DNA of 64,000 nt, from contig NZ_JBHEQA010000001.1 in NCBI RefSeq assembly GCF_043678055.1, positions 930,001 to 994,000 on the forward strand, in the 5' to 3' direction. This document shows positions 52,358 through 61,058 of the stretch, piece by piece. The stretch is from Spongiimicrobium salis (GTDB lineage: Bacteria > Bacteroidota > Bacteroidia > Flavobacteriales > Flavobacteriaceae). Position 1 is the first letter of the stretch, and each line of letters opens with the position of its first letter. Position numbers and translations under genes: made by a program. The notes under the pieces were generated by a model. The model was not told the DNA's origin. It saw nothing but the letters and a program-made list of their open reading frames with translations, and did no database searches.

Positions 52358-52858
52358 TTATTTGTAAATTGAAGTTATTGTCTGATCGATATTCCAGATA
52401 TCAACGGCCATTTGCCATTCACCTTTTTCATTCTTTTTCCAAATCGAAATTCCCTTTTCAAAAAGGTTAACTTGTTTTCCATCTTCACCATCAAAATTCA
52501 CTAGAATTCGTTCTCTTGAATATCCTAAATCACCACTGTTAGAAACAAAAGCTTCTTGAGGTTCCCAGGTGATTTTAAATCCGGGTAATGATTGAAACTC
52601 TTGTAACACTTTGCCAATATCTTTATGACCTTTTATAACGCCTTTGTCTGGTGCCAACATTAAGGCATCTTCTCCTATGTAACTAAAAAATTCTTCCGGG
52701 TTTGCTGCTTTTCCCCAATTACGACTAGCTTCTATTAAACTAGCTACTTCTTTCTGGTTCAGTTTAGCGATTTCTGCAGCTGTTGGAACTGCTTTTTCAT
52801 TGTTTGCACAAGAGATTATAAATAACCCTGTAAGTGCTATAAAAATTACTTTTCTCAT
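52358..52858 (-). CDS. DUF4440-type NTF2 lipoprotein (copy A)
   Basis: This 166-aa protein has a lipoprotein signal (TGLFIISC, Cys ~17). It has one SnoaL/DUF4440 domain with SLIEASRNWGKAANPEEFFSYI, QEFQSLPGFKITWEPQEAF, SGDLGYSRERILVNFDGEDG and the tail WKKNEKGEWQMAVDIWNID. The gene at 61119 shares almost all of these blocks. It probably sits in the periplasm or outer-membrane inner leaflet. The function is not known. Confidence 0.78.
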   Translation of the reverse strand: MRKVIFIALTGLFIISCANNEKAVPTAAEIAKLNQKEVASLIEASRNWGKAANPEEFFSYIGEDALMLAPDKGVIKGHKDIGKVLQEFQSLPGFKITWEPQEAFVSNSGDLGYSRERILVNFDGEDGKQVNLFEKGISIWKKNEKGEWQMAVDIWNIDQTITSIYK

Positions 52859-52903
52859 GGTTTCTGTTTTTAAATTTATATTCTTATTTAATTAATTTTG
52901 GTA

Positions 52904-53437
52904 CTAAAGATTTTCTATAAAATCTATATAATTTTTAGCGTTTGTATCGATGTCCTCTTGTGTTGGATTATGTTCCTCTCCGTAAAATGCATAAAGGGGT
53001 CTATAGTCTGCTTTTACGTATTTGAATGTTATTTCAAATGGAGCCGTCAACTCTTTTAGCGTATATTCATATCGTCCAGTTGCCCGGTAGTCTTCTTCTA
53101 AGATTCCAGCACTTATGGCTAATGCAAATTTCTTACCTGCAAGTTTATAACCACTGTTCTTGCCATAAGCCCATCCATGAGCTAAAACATCGTCAATCCA
53201 CTTTTTCACAAACGGAGGGCAGTTAAACCAGTAAAATGGAAATTGAAGTACGATTTTGTCTACCGATTCCAATAGTTCCTGTTCCTTTTTTATATCTATC
53301 TCAAGATCTGGATAGGTAGCGTGTACATCGTGAACAATAATTTTATCTGGATGTTTTTTAAGCTCCTCAATCCAGCGTTTATTTATTCTAGAACTTCCTA
53401 ATTTAGGGTGTGCTACTATTACTAATGTTTTTCCCAT
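52904..53437 (-). CDS. Flavodoxin-like NAD(P)H quinone reductase
   Basis: This 177-aa protein is of the KefF/MdaB/NQO-type flavin family. VIVAHPKLGSSRINKRW is the FMN phosphate region and LQFPFYWFNCPPFVKKWIDDVL is the quinone-side segment. It probably reduces quinones by two electrons to prevent redox cycling. It lies between the DUF4440 and AraC genes on the minus strand; the AraC gene at 53570 starts a transcription unit in which it may be included. Confidence 0.85.
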   Translation of the reverse strand: MGKTLVIVAHPKLGSSRINKRWIEELKKHPDKIIVHDVHATYPDLEIDIKKEQELLESVDKIVLQFPFYWFNCPPFVKKWIDDVLAHGWAYGKNSGYKLAGKKFALAISAGILEEDYRATGRYEYTLKELTAPFEITFKYVKADYRPLYAFYGEEHNPTQEDIDTNAKNYIDFIENL

Positions 53438-53569
53438 ATTTTCTTTGTTACAAACACCACTATTCTAATTTTAGAGTGTGTTATTTGTCTATAATAAATT
53501 ATATTTCAAAGATATAAGGAGTGAAAACGCTAGAAATGGAGTAAAAGTCCGTAGATATGGACTTTAAGT

Positions 53570-54412
53570 TCAAAGTATATTATTATGACGATATGCTGTA
53601 GGTGAGCTTCCTATTTTCTTTTTAAAAATTCTTGTGAAGTATAATGGATCATTGAATCCTACGCCATAAGCAATTTCACTAACAGGCATTTCTGTGATTT
53701 GAAGCAATTCTTTAGCCCTTTTGAGCTTTTGATCTATTATATAGTTATTGGGTGTATCGTTAAATACTTTTTTGAATTCTCGTTTAAAAGAAGATAAGCT
53801 TAAGTTGCATAATTTTGCTAACTCATCCAGACCCAAATTTGAATAACGATGTAAATCAATAACTTTTTTTACTTGTACACTTCGAGTTGAATACAAATCT
53901 GAAATTAACTCTTGTATAGAACATACATTTTTAGATTGTATAAGTAATAAAATGAGTTCTTTTATTTTAAGTTCAAGAAGGTCGTCGTTTATTAAAATAG
54001 GATTTTCGAAATAAAATTCTAAGGATTCAATAAATCTTGAAATAACTTCTTTAGAAACTACGACTTCACTTTGCTCATTACAATCATTTTTCTCTATAAC
54101 TTTAGGGAGCTCTTTTGCATATAGCTTTTTAAGTATCTCAGGGTATAGATGAACAACCATAACTTCGACCTCTTCATTATCGGTTTCTTTCAAAATTTCT
54201 AAAAAGTGGTTGCCACATTTTAATAATACAGCTTCTTGACTATTTACCTGAACATTCTGATTAGCAGACATTAACTTAGGTGCTCTATCCTTATAATAGA
54301 TAAAACAGCCACTATTTTCAAAAATCGCTTCGTATTTAAATGGAGTTCCTATCTTCAGCTTTTCAATAAGGACTTTGTCATGGTATTCAAATGTCTGTCG
54401 GTCAAGAATCAT
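53570..54412 (-). CDS. AraC-family regulator (island regulator candidate)
   Basis: This 280-aa protein has an N-terminal cupin-like effector domain (about 10-110) and a C-terminal double HTH (about 180-278, with LDELAKLCNLSLSSFKREFKKV and SEIAYGVGFNDPLYFTRIFKKKIG). It resembles ExsA/PchR-type AraC proteins. It is the only regulator in the A+T-rich minus-strand block, so it probably controls neighbouring detox genes. Direct repeats TATTTAAATTT lie just upstream of its ATG. Confidence 0.83.
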   Translation of the reverse strand: MILDRQTFEYHDKVLIEKLKIGTPFKYEAIFENSGCFIYYKDRAPKLMSANQNVQVNSQEAVLLKCGNHFLEILKETDNEEVEVMVVHLYPEILKKLYAKELPKVIEKNDCNEQSEVVVSKEVISRFIESLEFYFENPILINDDLLELKIKELILLLIQSKNVCSIQELISDLYSTRSVQVKKVIDLHRYSNLGLDELAKLCNLSLSSFKREFKKVFNDTPNNYIIDQKLKRAKELLQITEMPVSEIAYGVGFNDPLYFTRIFKKKIGSSPTAYRHNNIL

Positions 54413-54433
54413 TTAATTCTATTTATACTTGAG

Positions 54434-54496
54434 TTTAAATAAAAAATCCGTATCCAAATTTAAATAACAATTTGATGTGTTCTCTAAATTTAAATA
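54434..54496. promoter_or_regulatory. Direct repeats upstream of the AraC gene
   Basis: AAATTTAAATA occurs at 54456-54466 and again at 54486-54496, exactly 30 bases apart; a shorter TTTAAATA lies at 54434. Read on the minus strand these are head-to-tail TATTTAAATTT words upstream of the AraC start. Spaced direct repeats are the usual AraC operator arrangement, though low complexity makes chance possible. Confidence 0.4.
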
Positions 54497-54511
54497 CGAA
54501 TCATCATAACT

Positions 54512-55264
54512 TTAAAAATCTTGTAAAGTTGGACGAATTACTATTTCGTTTACATCTACATCTTTAGGCTGTTCTATTGCAAAAGCAATAGTTCGAGCAA
54601 TAGAATCTGAAGGAATAGCAATCTCATAAAAATCTTTTACAAAATCTGAACTTTCTTTATGAGAACTACCATGTTTTAATTCAGAATCTATAAGCCCTGG
54701 CTCAATGGTAGTTGTTCTAATATTTCCTCCAACCTCATGACGTAAACCTTCAGAAATAGCACGAACGGCAAACTTAGTACCACTATATACTGTACCACCC
54801 GGACTAAATACTTTTACCCCTGCAACAGAAGATAGATTAATAAAGTGTCCAGATTCTTGTTTCTGAAAAATTGGCAAAGCAGATGCTATACCGTACAAAA
54901 CACCTTTTACATTGATATCTATCATACGATCCCACTCATCTACTTTAACCTCACTCATTGGTGCAATAGACATTAGACCTGCATTATTAACCATTACATC
55001 TAATTTACCAAACTCGCTTATAGCTTTATCTACTAAATTTTGTACTTGTTCTTTTTGAGTAACATCAGTTTTTACAAAAATAGCTTGACCCTTAGCTTCT
55101 GCATTAATTTCGTTTGATATGGTTTGTAAACGATCTTCTCTACGAGCGCCCAAAATTACATTCGCTCCTTTAGATGCTAAATGACGTGCTGTAGTTTCTC
55201 CTAATCCACTACTAGCTCCTGTAATTACAATTACTTTTCCTTCAATATTATTCGCTAAATTCAT
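54512..55264 (-). CDS. Short-chain dehydrogenase/reductase
   Basis: This 250-aa classical SDR has the cofactor loop TGASSGLGETTA at residues 15-26, NNAG near 92, the catalytic serine in NLSSVAGV and the YSGTKFAVRA tyrosine/lysine near 160. It is an NAD(P)-dependent oxidoreductase with a broad possible substrate range. It ends 20 bases before the AraC operator repeats, so it is a separate unit from the AraC gene. It is probably part of the detox set of this island. Confidence 0.88.
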   Translation of the reverse strand: MNLANNIEGKVIVITGASSGLGETTARHLASKGANVILGARREDRLQTISNEINAEAKGQAIFVKTDVTQKEQVQNLVDKAISEFGKLDVMVNNAGLMSIAPMSEVKVDEWDRMIDINVKGVLYGIASALPIFQKQESGHFINLSSVAGVKVFSPGGTVYSGTKFAVRAISEGLRHEVGGNIRTTTIEPGLIDSELKHGSSHKESSDFVKDFYEIAIPSDSIARTIAFAIEQPKDVDVNEIVIRPTLQDF

Positions 55265-55483
55265 TTTTAATTTTTTAATTTTTATGTTAAGTATTTAACT
55301 TTGACAAATTTCGGGTTAGAGAAAGGATTTTAAATGGACAAACCGTTCTTAGAGATGGATAATTAGGTCAATATGTAATTGATAAAATTTGAAGTGTCAT
55401 CACAAAAAAATCAAGATTCCATATAGGGGTCTCCCCAGTTCTGTTTATAAAGAACCAACTAGCTTAACTTTTTTTAAGAATAT

Positions 55484-56158
55484 TTAAATGAAATGGGCAA
55501 TTGATATGCCCAGACATATCATTAATAGCTTAGATACATTGAATTTATGACCTTCACCAGTTTCAAATAGAATGGTTGTCGCAATATGTAAAAAGATACC
55601 GATTACTATAGCATTAATTATATCTATGTGTTCAGCAACTAAAGCAGTATTATTAGAAATGTAAGTACCAAAAGGTGTCATTACTGCAAAAACTACCAAG
55701 AAACCGATAATCTGAACTTTGTTGTAGTTAGATTGAAATAAAAATGAAGTTATTAATGTAGCAATCGGAATTTTATGAATCAAGATACCGTAAACCATAT
55801 CGTTATGTTCATGTATAGGAAACCCTTCTAAAAAGCTATGGATACAGAGACTGATAAACAATACCCATGGAAACTTTTTATCTTTATTATGTACATTCGG
55901 ATGACCATGTTCAACTCCTTTAGAGAAAAATTCTAAAATAATTTGCAATAGAATACCTAACATTATAAACAGACCCGTTTGTTTTGAATCTAAATGATGA
56001 TAGACTTCAGGCAATAAATCAAAAAGCGCTAATGCCAATAGAAATGCGCCACTGAATGACAATAAGAGTTTAGTGCCTATTGATTTTTGCTTTATAGTAA
56101 TAAACGCGATGATTACACCAATAAAAATGGCAATGACTGGAAGGAAATAAGAATTCAT
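55484..56158 (-). CDS. ZIP-family metal transporter
   Basis: This 224-aa protein has about eight membrane helices. The histidine-containing TM4/TM5 metal site is visible in ISLCIHSFLEGFPI, and the histidine-rich loop VEHGHPNVHNKD lies between helices 3 and 4. Such proteins import zinc, iron or manganese into the cytoplasm. It follows a region of 437 bases with an FNR-like palindrome at 56318-56331, 160 bases from its start, so oxygen or redox control is possible. The metal is unknown. Confidence 0.82.
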   Translation of the reverse strand: MNSYFLPVIAIFIGVIIAFITIKQKSIGTKLLLSFSGAFLLALALFDLLPEVYHHLDSKQTGLFIMLGILLQIILEFFSKGVEHGHPNVHNKDKKFPWVLFISLCIHSFLEGFPIHEHNDMVYGILIHKIPIATLITSFLFQSNYNKVQIIGFLVVFAVMTPFGTYISNNTALVAEHIDIINAIVIGIFLHIATTILFETGEGHKFNVSKLLMICLGISIAHFI

Positions 56159-56595
56159 TTCAATATCATTTAAAATTTGGGCTTAGTTTTATACTATTTG
56201 TTTAGAAAAACGTAAACCAGCTTTATTAATTAATAACAAGGCAAATTTGGTTCATGTTTAAGAGGAATAAAATGATGTGTGGTAAGAAAAAGGCTTGACT
56301 TTCATCATAAATAAATCTTGATTTATATCAAGGTTTATTTAATAAGTATAAACTGGTAAACTTAAGATTATCTCTCCTGCAGATAAGATTATTAGATAGG
56401 TTCGCTCTAGTGACTCGAACTTTTACACGAAAATAGCAGTTATTTTAGTATTTCTGATAGGGTGAGTATTTCGGAACTATCAAAACTATTAACGCAAAGT
56501 AATTTATAAAACCGATAACGAGTTACGTCTATGAAAGCAATACAACTATTTGATGAATGAGACCTTGGTATTTATGCCAAGGTCTCTTCATTTTT
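56159..56595. promoter_or_regulatory. Intergenic region with FNR-like box and hairpin
   Basis: No protein gene is seen. TTGATTTATATCAA at 56318-56331 is a near-perfect FNR/ANR-type palindrome. At the far end, GAGACCTTGG (56559-56568) and CCAAGGTCTC (56577-56586) form a strong hairpin; a T-run at 56591-56597 follows on the plus strand. A plus-strand transcript of 200-250 bases ending there is possible. On the minus strand the same hairpin lies directly after the MBL stop codon. Confidence 0.5.
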
Positions 56596-56597
56596 TT
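56559..56597 (+). terminator. Hairpin with T-run, plus-strand orientation
   Basis: Two perfect 10-base arms enclose an 8-base loop and are followed four bases later by seven T on the plus strand. There is no plus-strand gene upstream; on the minus strand, where the MBL gene ends at 56596, the hairpin lacks a T-run. It may end an unannotated plus-strand small RNA or act as a weak minus-strand terminator. Confidence 0.6.
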
Positions 56598-57510
56598 ATA
56601 AACCATAACGCCACTCTTCAGGAACGTACGCGTAAGAGTCATCAGCACGACGGTCAACGTAACCAAACGAAGGAAAAGGAATATGAGTTGCAGTGATTGC
56701 GGTGCGATCTGTTGCAGCCATGTCAAATAGTCTCTTACGAGTTTTGATAAGATCTTCAGAGCTGTAATCCCAGATAGCTACTGCTTCAGGATTAGGAAAC
56801 TGAATGGCCGCGCTTATTACAGTATCACCTACGATGAGTAGACTTTCGCCTTCACTTTCAATACGGTAGCCTGTGTGGCCAGGAGAGTGTCCAGGTAGGG
56901 GGAATGCAGTGATACCATCACCCAGATACGTTTCGCCATGGAACGTACTGATGCGACCATCATAGGCTTTTTTCCATCCACGTCCCAAATCGAACCATGA
57001 CTTCGTAATTTCTACGGCCTTAGATTGAGCTTCTGCATTCGTCCAGTAATCCAACTCGATGCTTTCGACGTGAATTTCTGCATCAGGAAGAAGCATACCA
57101 CCTTCACTTGTTAAAAGGCCAGCGATATGGTCAGGGTGCATATGGGTAATCAATACCTTGTCGATATCTTCAGGCTTTAGTCCAACTTGAGAGAGGTTGC
57201 CTGGGAACAACCCTGCGTCAGGACCAAACAATTCAGCAGCACCACTGTCTACAAGAATAAGTTTTTTACCTGTATTGATCAAATAAGCGTTAACGCCATT
57301 ACGGATAGATCCAGGTGGCTGGAAAGCTTGTGTCAAGTATCCATCAAGCTTATCAGCACCAGGATTGGCCCATATTTCATGACCTAAGTCTACGTATCCA
57401 TCACCTAGTACAGTGATTTCAAAGGAACCTAGTTTTCGTCGGTAGATCTGCGAGACCTGAGAACCTATCTGAGGTACTGCAGGACGTTTTGTTTTTTGTG
57501 AATCAGTCAT
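56596..57510 (-). CDS. MBL-fold hydrolase, lactonase-like
   Basis: This 304-aa metallo-beta-lactamase-fold protein has the zinc motif THMHPDHIAGL (HxHxDH) near residue 120 and further ligands in LPGHSPGHTGY and the late ATHIPFPSFG. The layout matches AHL lactonase/AiiA-like or other lactone hydrolases, but the true substrate may be an ester. The gene is visibly richer in G+C than its neighbours, which suggests separate acquisition. FNR-like boxes lie upstream at 57601-57637. Confidence 0.8.
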   Translation of the reverse strand: MTDSQKTKRPAVPQIGSQVSQIYRRKLGSFEITVLGDGYVDLGHEIWANPGADKLDGYLTQAFQPPGSIRNGVNAYLINTGKKLILVDSGAAELFGPDAGLFPGNLSQVGLKPEDIDKVLITHMHPDHIAGLLTSEGGMLLPDAEIHVESIELDYWTNAEAQSKAVEITKSWFDLGRGWKKAYDGRISTFHGETYLGDGITAFPLPGHSPGHTGYRIESEGESLLIVGDTVISAAIQFPNPEAVAIWDYSSEDLIKTRKRLFDMAATDRTAITATHIPFPSFGYVDRRADDSYAYVPEEWRYGL

Positions 57511-57600
57511 AATATTAAAATTTTATTATTTGTTAAAATTGACTTTGTAAAGATATGTGGCATTTGAAAAGGTAAATATGACGGATGTTAAGAAAACAGA

Positions 57601-57637
57601 TTGATCTACATCAAGAAACAAAATTGACCTATATCAA
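57601..57637. promoter_or_regulatory. Two FNR/ANR-like palindromes
   Basis: TTGATCTACATCAA (57601-57614) and TTGACCTATATCAA (57624-57637) both fit TTGAT-N4-ATCAA with at most one mismatch, spaced 23 bases centre to centre. They lie about 90-125 bases upstream of the minus-strand MBL start and about 80-40 bases beyond the end of the nitroreductase gene. A third copy is at 56318. The phylum has Crp/FNR-family regulators that bind such sites. Confidence 0.6.
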
Positions 57638-57714
57638 TGGAGGTTCATCCAGTATTCTAAACCTAAGTAAATGAATCCATCTTTAATCATGAACCGATTA
57701 ATTAGTAAGTAAGC

Positions 57715-58344
57715 TTATATTTTTTCAAAAATGGCCTCAAGAGGTTTTCTAATTTTTTTTGCGTTTTGTGTATGGTCTTCTTCACTTCTATATCCAATTG
57801 CCAAAACTACGCTAGCGTTAAGCCCTTTATCTTTTAAGTTTAAAATTTCACTGTAGGCTTCTGGGTCAAAACCTTCGATAGGTGTACTGTCTAATTGAAG
57901 TTCTGCACAGGCATTTAAAGCATTAGATAACGCGATGTAGGTCTGTTTGGCCGTCCATAAAGGTTTTTCTTCCGCTGATTTTTCTTTCATTTTCATTTTC
58001 ATAAAATCACTAGCATCCTTTAAGTCAGCGACCTGTACACCTTGTATTTGAGCCTTTAAATTTATATAGGCCTCGACGTCTTCATCTGTAATATCATTAT
58101 AACCACAAAAAACAAACAAGTGAGAGGCATCTGTAATTTGAGGTTGCCCCCAAGATACGGGCTTTAGCTTTTCTCGTATAACGGGATCTTCAACAATAAG
58201 AACCTTAAATAATTGCAATCCGTAAGACGTGGCTGATAATTGAATTGCTTCTTTGATCTTTTCTATATCTTCAGAATTAACTTTCTTCGAACTATCATAT
58301 TGTTTAGTGGCATATCTCCACTTTAAATTTTCGATTAATTTCAT
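57715..58344 (-). CDS. Nitroreductase-family NAD(P)H oxidoreductase
   Basis: I start at MKLIENLKWRYATKQYD (ATG at 58344); the open frame extends 20 residues further upstream but with A+T-rich, uncharacteristic content. The ~209-aa protein is an FMN-dependent nitroreductase (NfsB-like): RYATKQYDSSKKV, SATSYGLQLFKVLIV, then the CAELQLDSTPIEGFDP substrate-side segment. It reduces nitro or quinone compounds with NAD(P)H. It is 85 bases after the NTF2 copy-B gene. Confidence 0.86.
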   Translation of the reverse strand: MKLIENLKWRYATKQYDSSKKVNSEDIEKIKEAIQLSATSYGLQLFKVLIVEDPVIREKLKPVSWGQPQITDASHLFVFCGYNDITDEDVEAYINLKAQIQGVQVADLKDASDFMKMKMKEKSAEEKPLWTAKQTYIALSNALNACAELQLDSTPIEGFDPEAYSEILNLKDKGLNASVVLAIGYRSEEDHTQNAKKIRKPLEAIFEKI

Positions 58345-58429
58345 TTTAATATTTATTAAATTTTTACTGATTTTTTTATTAATTACTTTTAATGGTCTTC
58401 TCAAAGTTGCATTAACTCTTTGATAAACA

Positions 58430-58858
58430 CTATTCAGAATCTTGTCTTGTATGAAATATTTTACTCACTATTTTCCATTGCTCTTCTACTTTTAATATAT
58501 GCATGAAGTCAACGTATGTAAATGTTGGGAATTGAATCTCCAACTGAGCACTAGCGGTATTTCCTGCAATATTCACCGAAACAACCCTTGTTTTTATTTT
58601 TTCTTTATATGGAGTTCCATCCATTCCTTTAGTTAACCCCTCGATAGCATTCACTTCTTTGTAATCTTTGCCGATCCATTTCATGGTTGCTGTAGGATGA
58701 AAAGCCTTTGTAAGTGTCTTAGCATCGTTATTTACAAGACCTGTGAGATAATAATTTAGAGTTGTTTCAATACGCTCTAAATCTGTTTGTTGCGCATGAG
58801 TTTCTGTTGTAATTGTCATGGTAATTACTGTAATGAGTGTTATTAGGATTTTTTTCAT
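58430..58858 (-). CDS. Secreted NTF2-fold lumazine-binding-like protein (copy B)
   Basis: This 142-aa protein has a signal peptide ending near HAQ. The mature domain has ETTLNYYLTGLVNNDAK, AFHPTATMKWI and TFTYVDFMHILK, almost the same as 50796 across its length. It lies 22 bases after the old yellow enzyme gene, in the same orientation. The match at about three-quarters identity is far higher than for typical paralogues of this family, so the copies are recent. Confidence 0.75.
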   Translation of the reverse strand: MKKILITLITVITMTITTETHAQQTDLERIETTLNYYLTGLVNNDAKTLTKAFHPTATMKWIGKDYKEVNAIEGLTKGMDGTPYKEKIKTRVVSVNIAGNTASAQLEIQFPTFTYVDFMHILKVEEQWKIVSKIFHTRQDSE

Positions 58859-58880
58859 GTGTTTTGATTTAGAGTATGAT

Positions 58881-59975
58881 TTAATTTCTAATAAAGTCAG
58901 GCCAAGATGATTTCATCATTTCGATAAACTTTGGGCCTAATCCTTCGTTCTTTAAATGTGCAATAGAAACTGGTAATTGTTTTGAGATAAAGTTGTCATC
59001 TTTCATAACTCTAAGAGGAAAATCGTGATGAATAATTCCCGACCTTCCGATAGCAACAAAATCTACTCCTGAATTAAGAATCTCACGAACTTCTTTACCT
59101 CCGTTGATTTTGCCAGCTACTGTTAGTTTAACATTTTTATAATCTAGCTCTAAAAAATGATCGAGTAAACTTTTATTCGTATCGGGATGCCCTTCTGGTT
59201 TTTTAAAGACATCCCATAGTGACATGTCTAAAAAATGAATTTTGCCTGAATCAATAAGTTGTCGCGCTACTAATTTTATTTCATCTAATACCATTCCATA
59301 TCCCTCTGGAGATAGTCTTACTCCAACCAGAAAGTCTGCACCACAAACTTTATAAATACCAGCTGCAATTTCAAAAATTAATCGTGCTCTATTTTCTAGA
59401 CTTCCTCCATATTTATCATTTCGATGATTCGTTTCATTGCTTAAAAACTGTGCGAGTAAATAGCCATATGCAGCATGGATTTCCACACCATCATAGCCTG
59501 CTTTTTTTGCTCTTAGTGCTGCAGCAATGAAATCGTTTCGTAGCTCTTTTATCTCGGTTAAAGATAGCGCTCTTGCATTAAGTTCTATATTGTCAGAAGG
59601 CCCAACAGCTTGACCCTTGATAAATTCTTTTGGAGATCGTATTCCTCCATGAAAAAGCTGAATTACAGCAAGACTTCCATAGGCCTTAATGTTTTCTGTT
59701 AATCTTCGATGTCCTGAAAGTTGGGTATCCGAATGAATACCTAACTGTCCAGACCAAACTTTACCGTTGGCTTGGACGTTCGCAGCGCAAGTCATTACCA
59801 ATCCAAATTGTCCTTTGGCTCGCATGGTTAACCATGTTAACTCCTGGTCAGATACTATTCCATTATCATGACTCTGTTTATTGGTAAGCGGTGCTAATAT
59901 GAATCGGTTTTTCATGCTAATTCCGTTTGCAAAATGCAAGACCTCATTAGTTTGGATGGGATTATTCGTTTTCAT
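58881..59975 (-). CDS. Old yellow enzyme-type ene-reductase
   Basis: This 364-aa TIM-barrel FMN oxidoreductase has the N-terminal start MKNRFILAPLTN, the HGGIRSP loop, HAAYGYLLAQFLSNETNHRND as the conserved substrate and FMN segment (~180), and YGGSLENRARL after it. It reduces alkenes conjugated to carbonyls or nitro groups with NAD(P)H. It fits the detox island. It is 22 bases upstream of the NTF2 copy-B gene and 36 bases after the DUF2911 gene. Confidence 0.9.
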   Translation of the reverse strand: MKTNNPIQTNEVLHFANGISMKNRFILAPLTNKQSHDNGIVSDQELTWLTMRAKGQFGLVMTCAANVQANGKVWSGQLGIHSDTQLSGHRRLTENIKAYGSLAVIQLFHGGIRSPKEFIKGQAVGPSDNIELNARALSLTEIKELRNDFIAAALRAKKAGYDGVEIHAAYGYLLAQFLSNETNHRNDKYGGSLENRARLIFEIAAGIYKVCGADFLVGVRLSPEGYGMVLDEIKLVARQLIDSGKIHFLDMSLWDVFKKPEGHPDTNKSLLDHFLELDYKNVKLTVAGKINGGKEVREILNSGVDFVAIGRSGIIHHDFPLRVMKDDNFISKQLPVSIAHLKNEGLGPKFIEMMKSSWPDFIRN

Positions 59976-60011
59976 GAAATTGAGCTAAAATCATCTAGTT
60001 GTTATTTAGAA

Positions 60012-61058
60012 TTAAATACCCTCTCCTTTTACTAAGCGTTCTTTATATTTTACGAATCTAGATTTAAAATGCTCTGGAGTATCAGTTCCAGTTGCTTCTA
60101 AAGCCTTCAAAGCATTTGCATAATCTTTTTTAGCCGAATATGCTCTGGCCAACCCATAATGACTTGGAAAAGCACCATCATTATTTTTGACATTTGCTTG
60201 CATAACTTCTATCGCTTTATCTACTTGACCATTTACGATAAAGCTTAATCCTAATTTATAAAGTTCCTCAGCACTTCCTAATGGAATAGATTTTTGTAAC
60301 ATGTTATTTGCTTCAGCATTCTTTCCTTGTTTTTCTAAGATTTGGGATTTCAAAGAAAGATTACTAAATGTTTCTTTACTGAAAAAACTACCTTTAATAG
60401 ATGCATTAATCCATTCTAATGCTTGGGTTAATTGTCCAATACTAAAAGCATAATTAGCAGCACTGTCCCAAGTAGACTGTTGAAATCCTTTAGGATTCCT
60501 TAAATCATTACGAATTCCTTCCATCACAATTTCATCTACTGCTACGTCAATTTTAAAAGGTATCTCTTTAGTACCCCAATGCAAAGAAACTGTTGTATTA
60601 TAAGGCGTAACCGAATCAAAACTATATGTCAACATTTCGGCACTAGTATTTTTATCTATTGAAGTAACTTTAAAACGAAGTACATCCTCATTTACATCAT
60701 AAAAATACGAACCCCAAGAAGTAGTATTAGAGGATAGGATAATCATCACTTCTCCATTTTCTTCTGGCGCCATAAACAACGCATATTTTCCTGCAGAAAC
60801 TTTATTTCCTTGTATGCTAACCTCATGTGTGAAATTAATTGTGGTATTATAATCTGAACCCGCTCTCCAAGGTGCTGCTTTAGAAGTTCCAAAACCTAAA
60901 TAATTAAAGCCATATGGCACTAAATTGCCCCAGATTTTTCTACCTCTAACAGAAGGTCTGTTATAATGAATTGTAATATCTGTAATTCCTACACGTTGTC
61001 TAACCTCTGCTTCAGGACTAGTAGCAGGTAATGTAATTTGTGCTTTTAAATTTGACAT
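60012..61058 (-). CDS. DUF2911 protein with TPR tail; signal peptide lost from frame
   Basis: From the ATG at 61058 the 348-aa product has a DUF2911 domain (about residues 14-165, with ITIHYNRPSVRGRKIWG and AGSDYNTTINF) and then TPR-like repeats (about 240-345). Homologues are secreted. Here a good signal sequence, KKYFIHLLILIIFLIC, is encoded just upstream in another frame (61105-61046) and starts with ATA instead of ATG. One indel near 61046-61052 would join it to LKAQITLPA. As given, the protein starts without export signal. Confidence 0.7.
   Translation of the reverse strand: MSNLKAQITLPATSPEAEVRQRVGITDITIHYNRPSVRGRKIWGNLVPYGFNYLGFGTSKAAPWRAGSDYNTTINFTHEVSIQGNKVSAGKYALFMAPEENGEVMIILSSNTTSWGSYFYDVNEDVLRFKVTSIDKNTSAEMLTYSFDSVTPYNTTVSLHWGTKEIPFKIDVAVDEIVMEGIRNDLRNPKGFQQSTWDSAANYAFSIGQLTQALEWINASIKGSFFSKETFSNLSLKSQILEKQGKNAEANNMLQKSIPLGSAEELYKLGLSFIVNGQVDKAIEVMQANVKNNDGAFPSHYGLARAYSAKKDYANALKALEATGTDTPEHFKSRFVKYKERLVKGEGI

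Noticed and set aside
56391..56425. tRNA-like fragment (GTTCG...CGAAC)
   Set aside because: Only a 5-base stem with an 11-base loop is present; no acceptor, D or anticodon arm could be made, so it is not a tRNA and gives no support for an attachment site.
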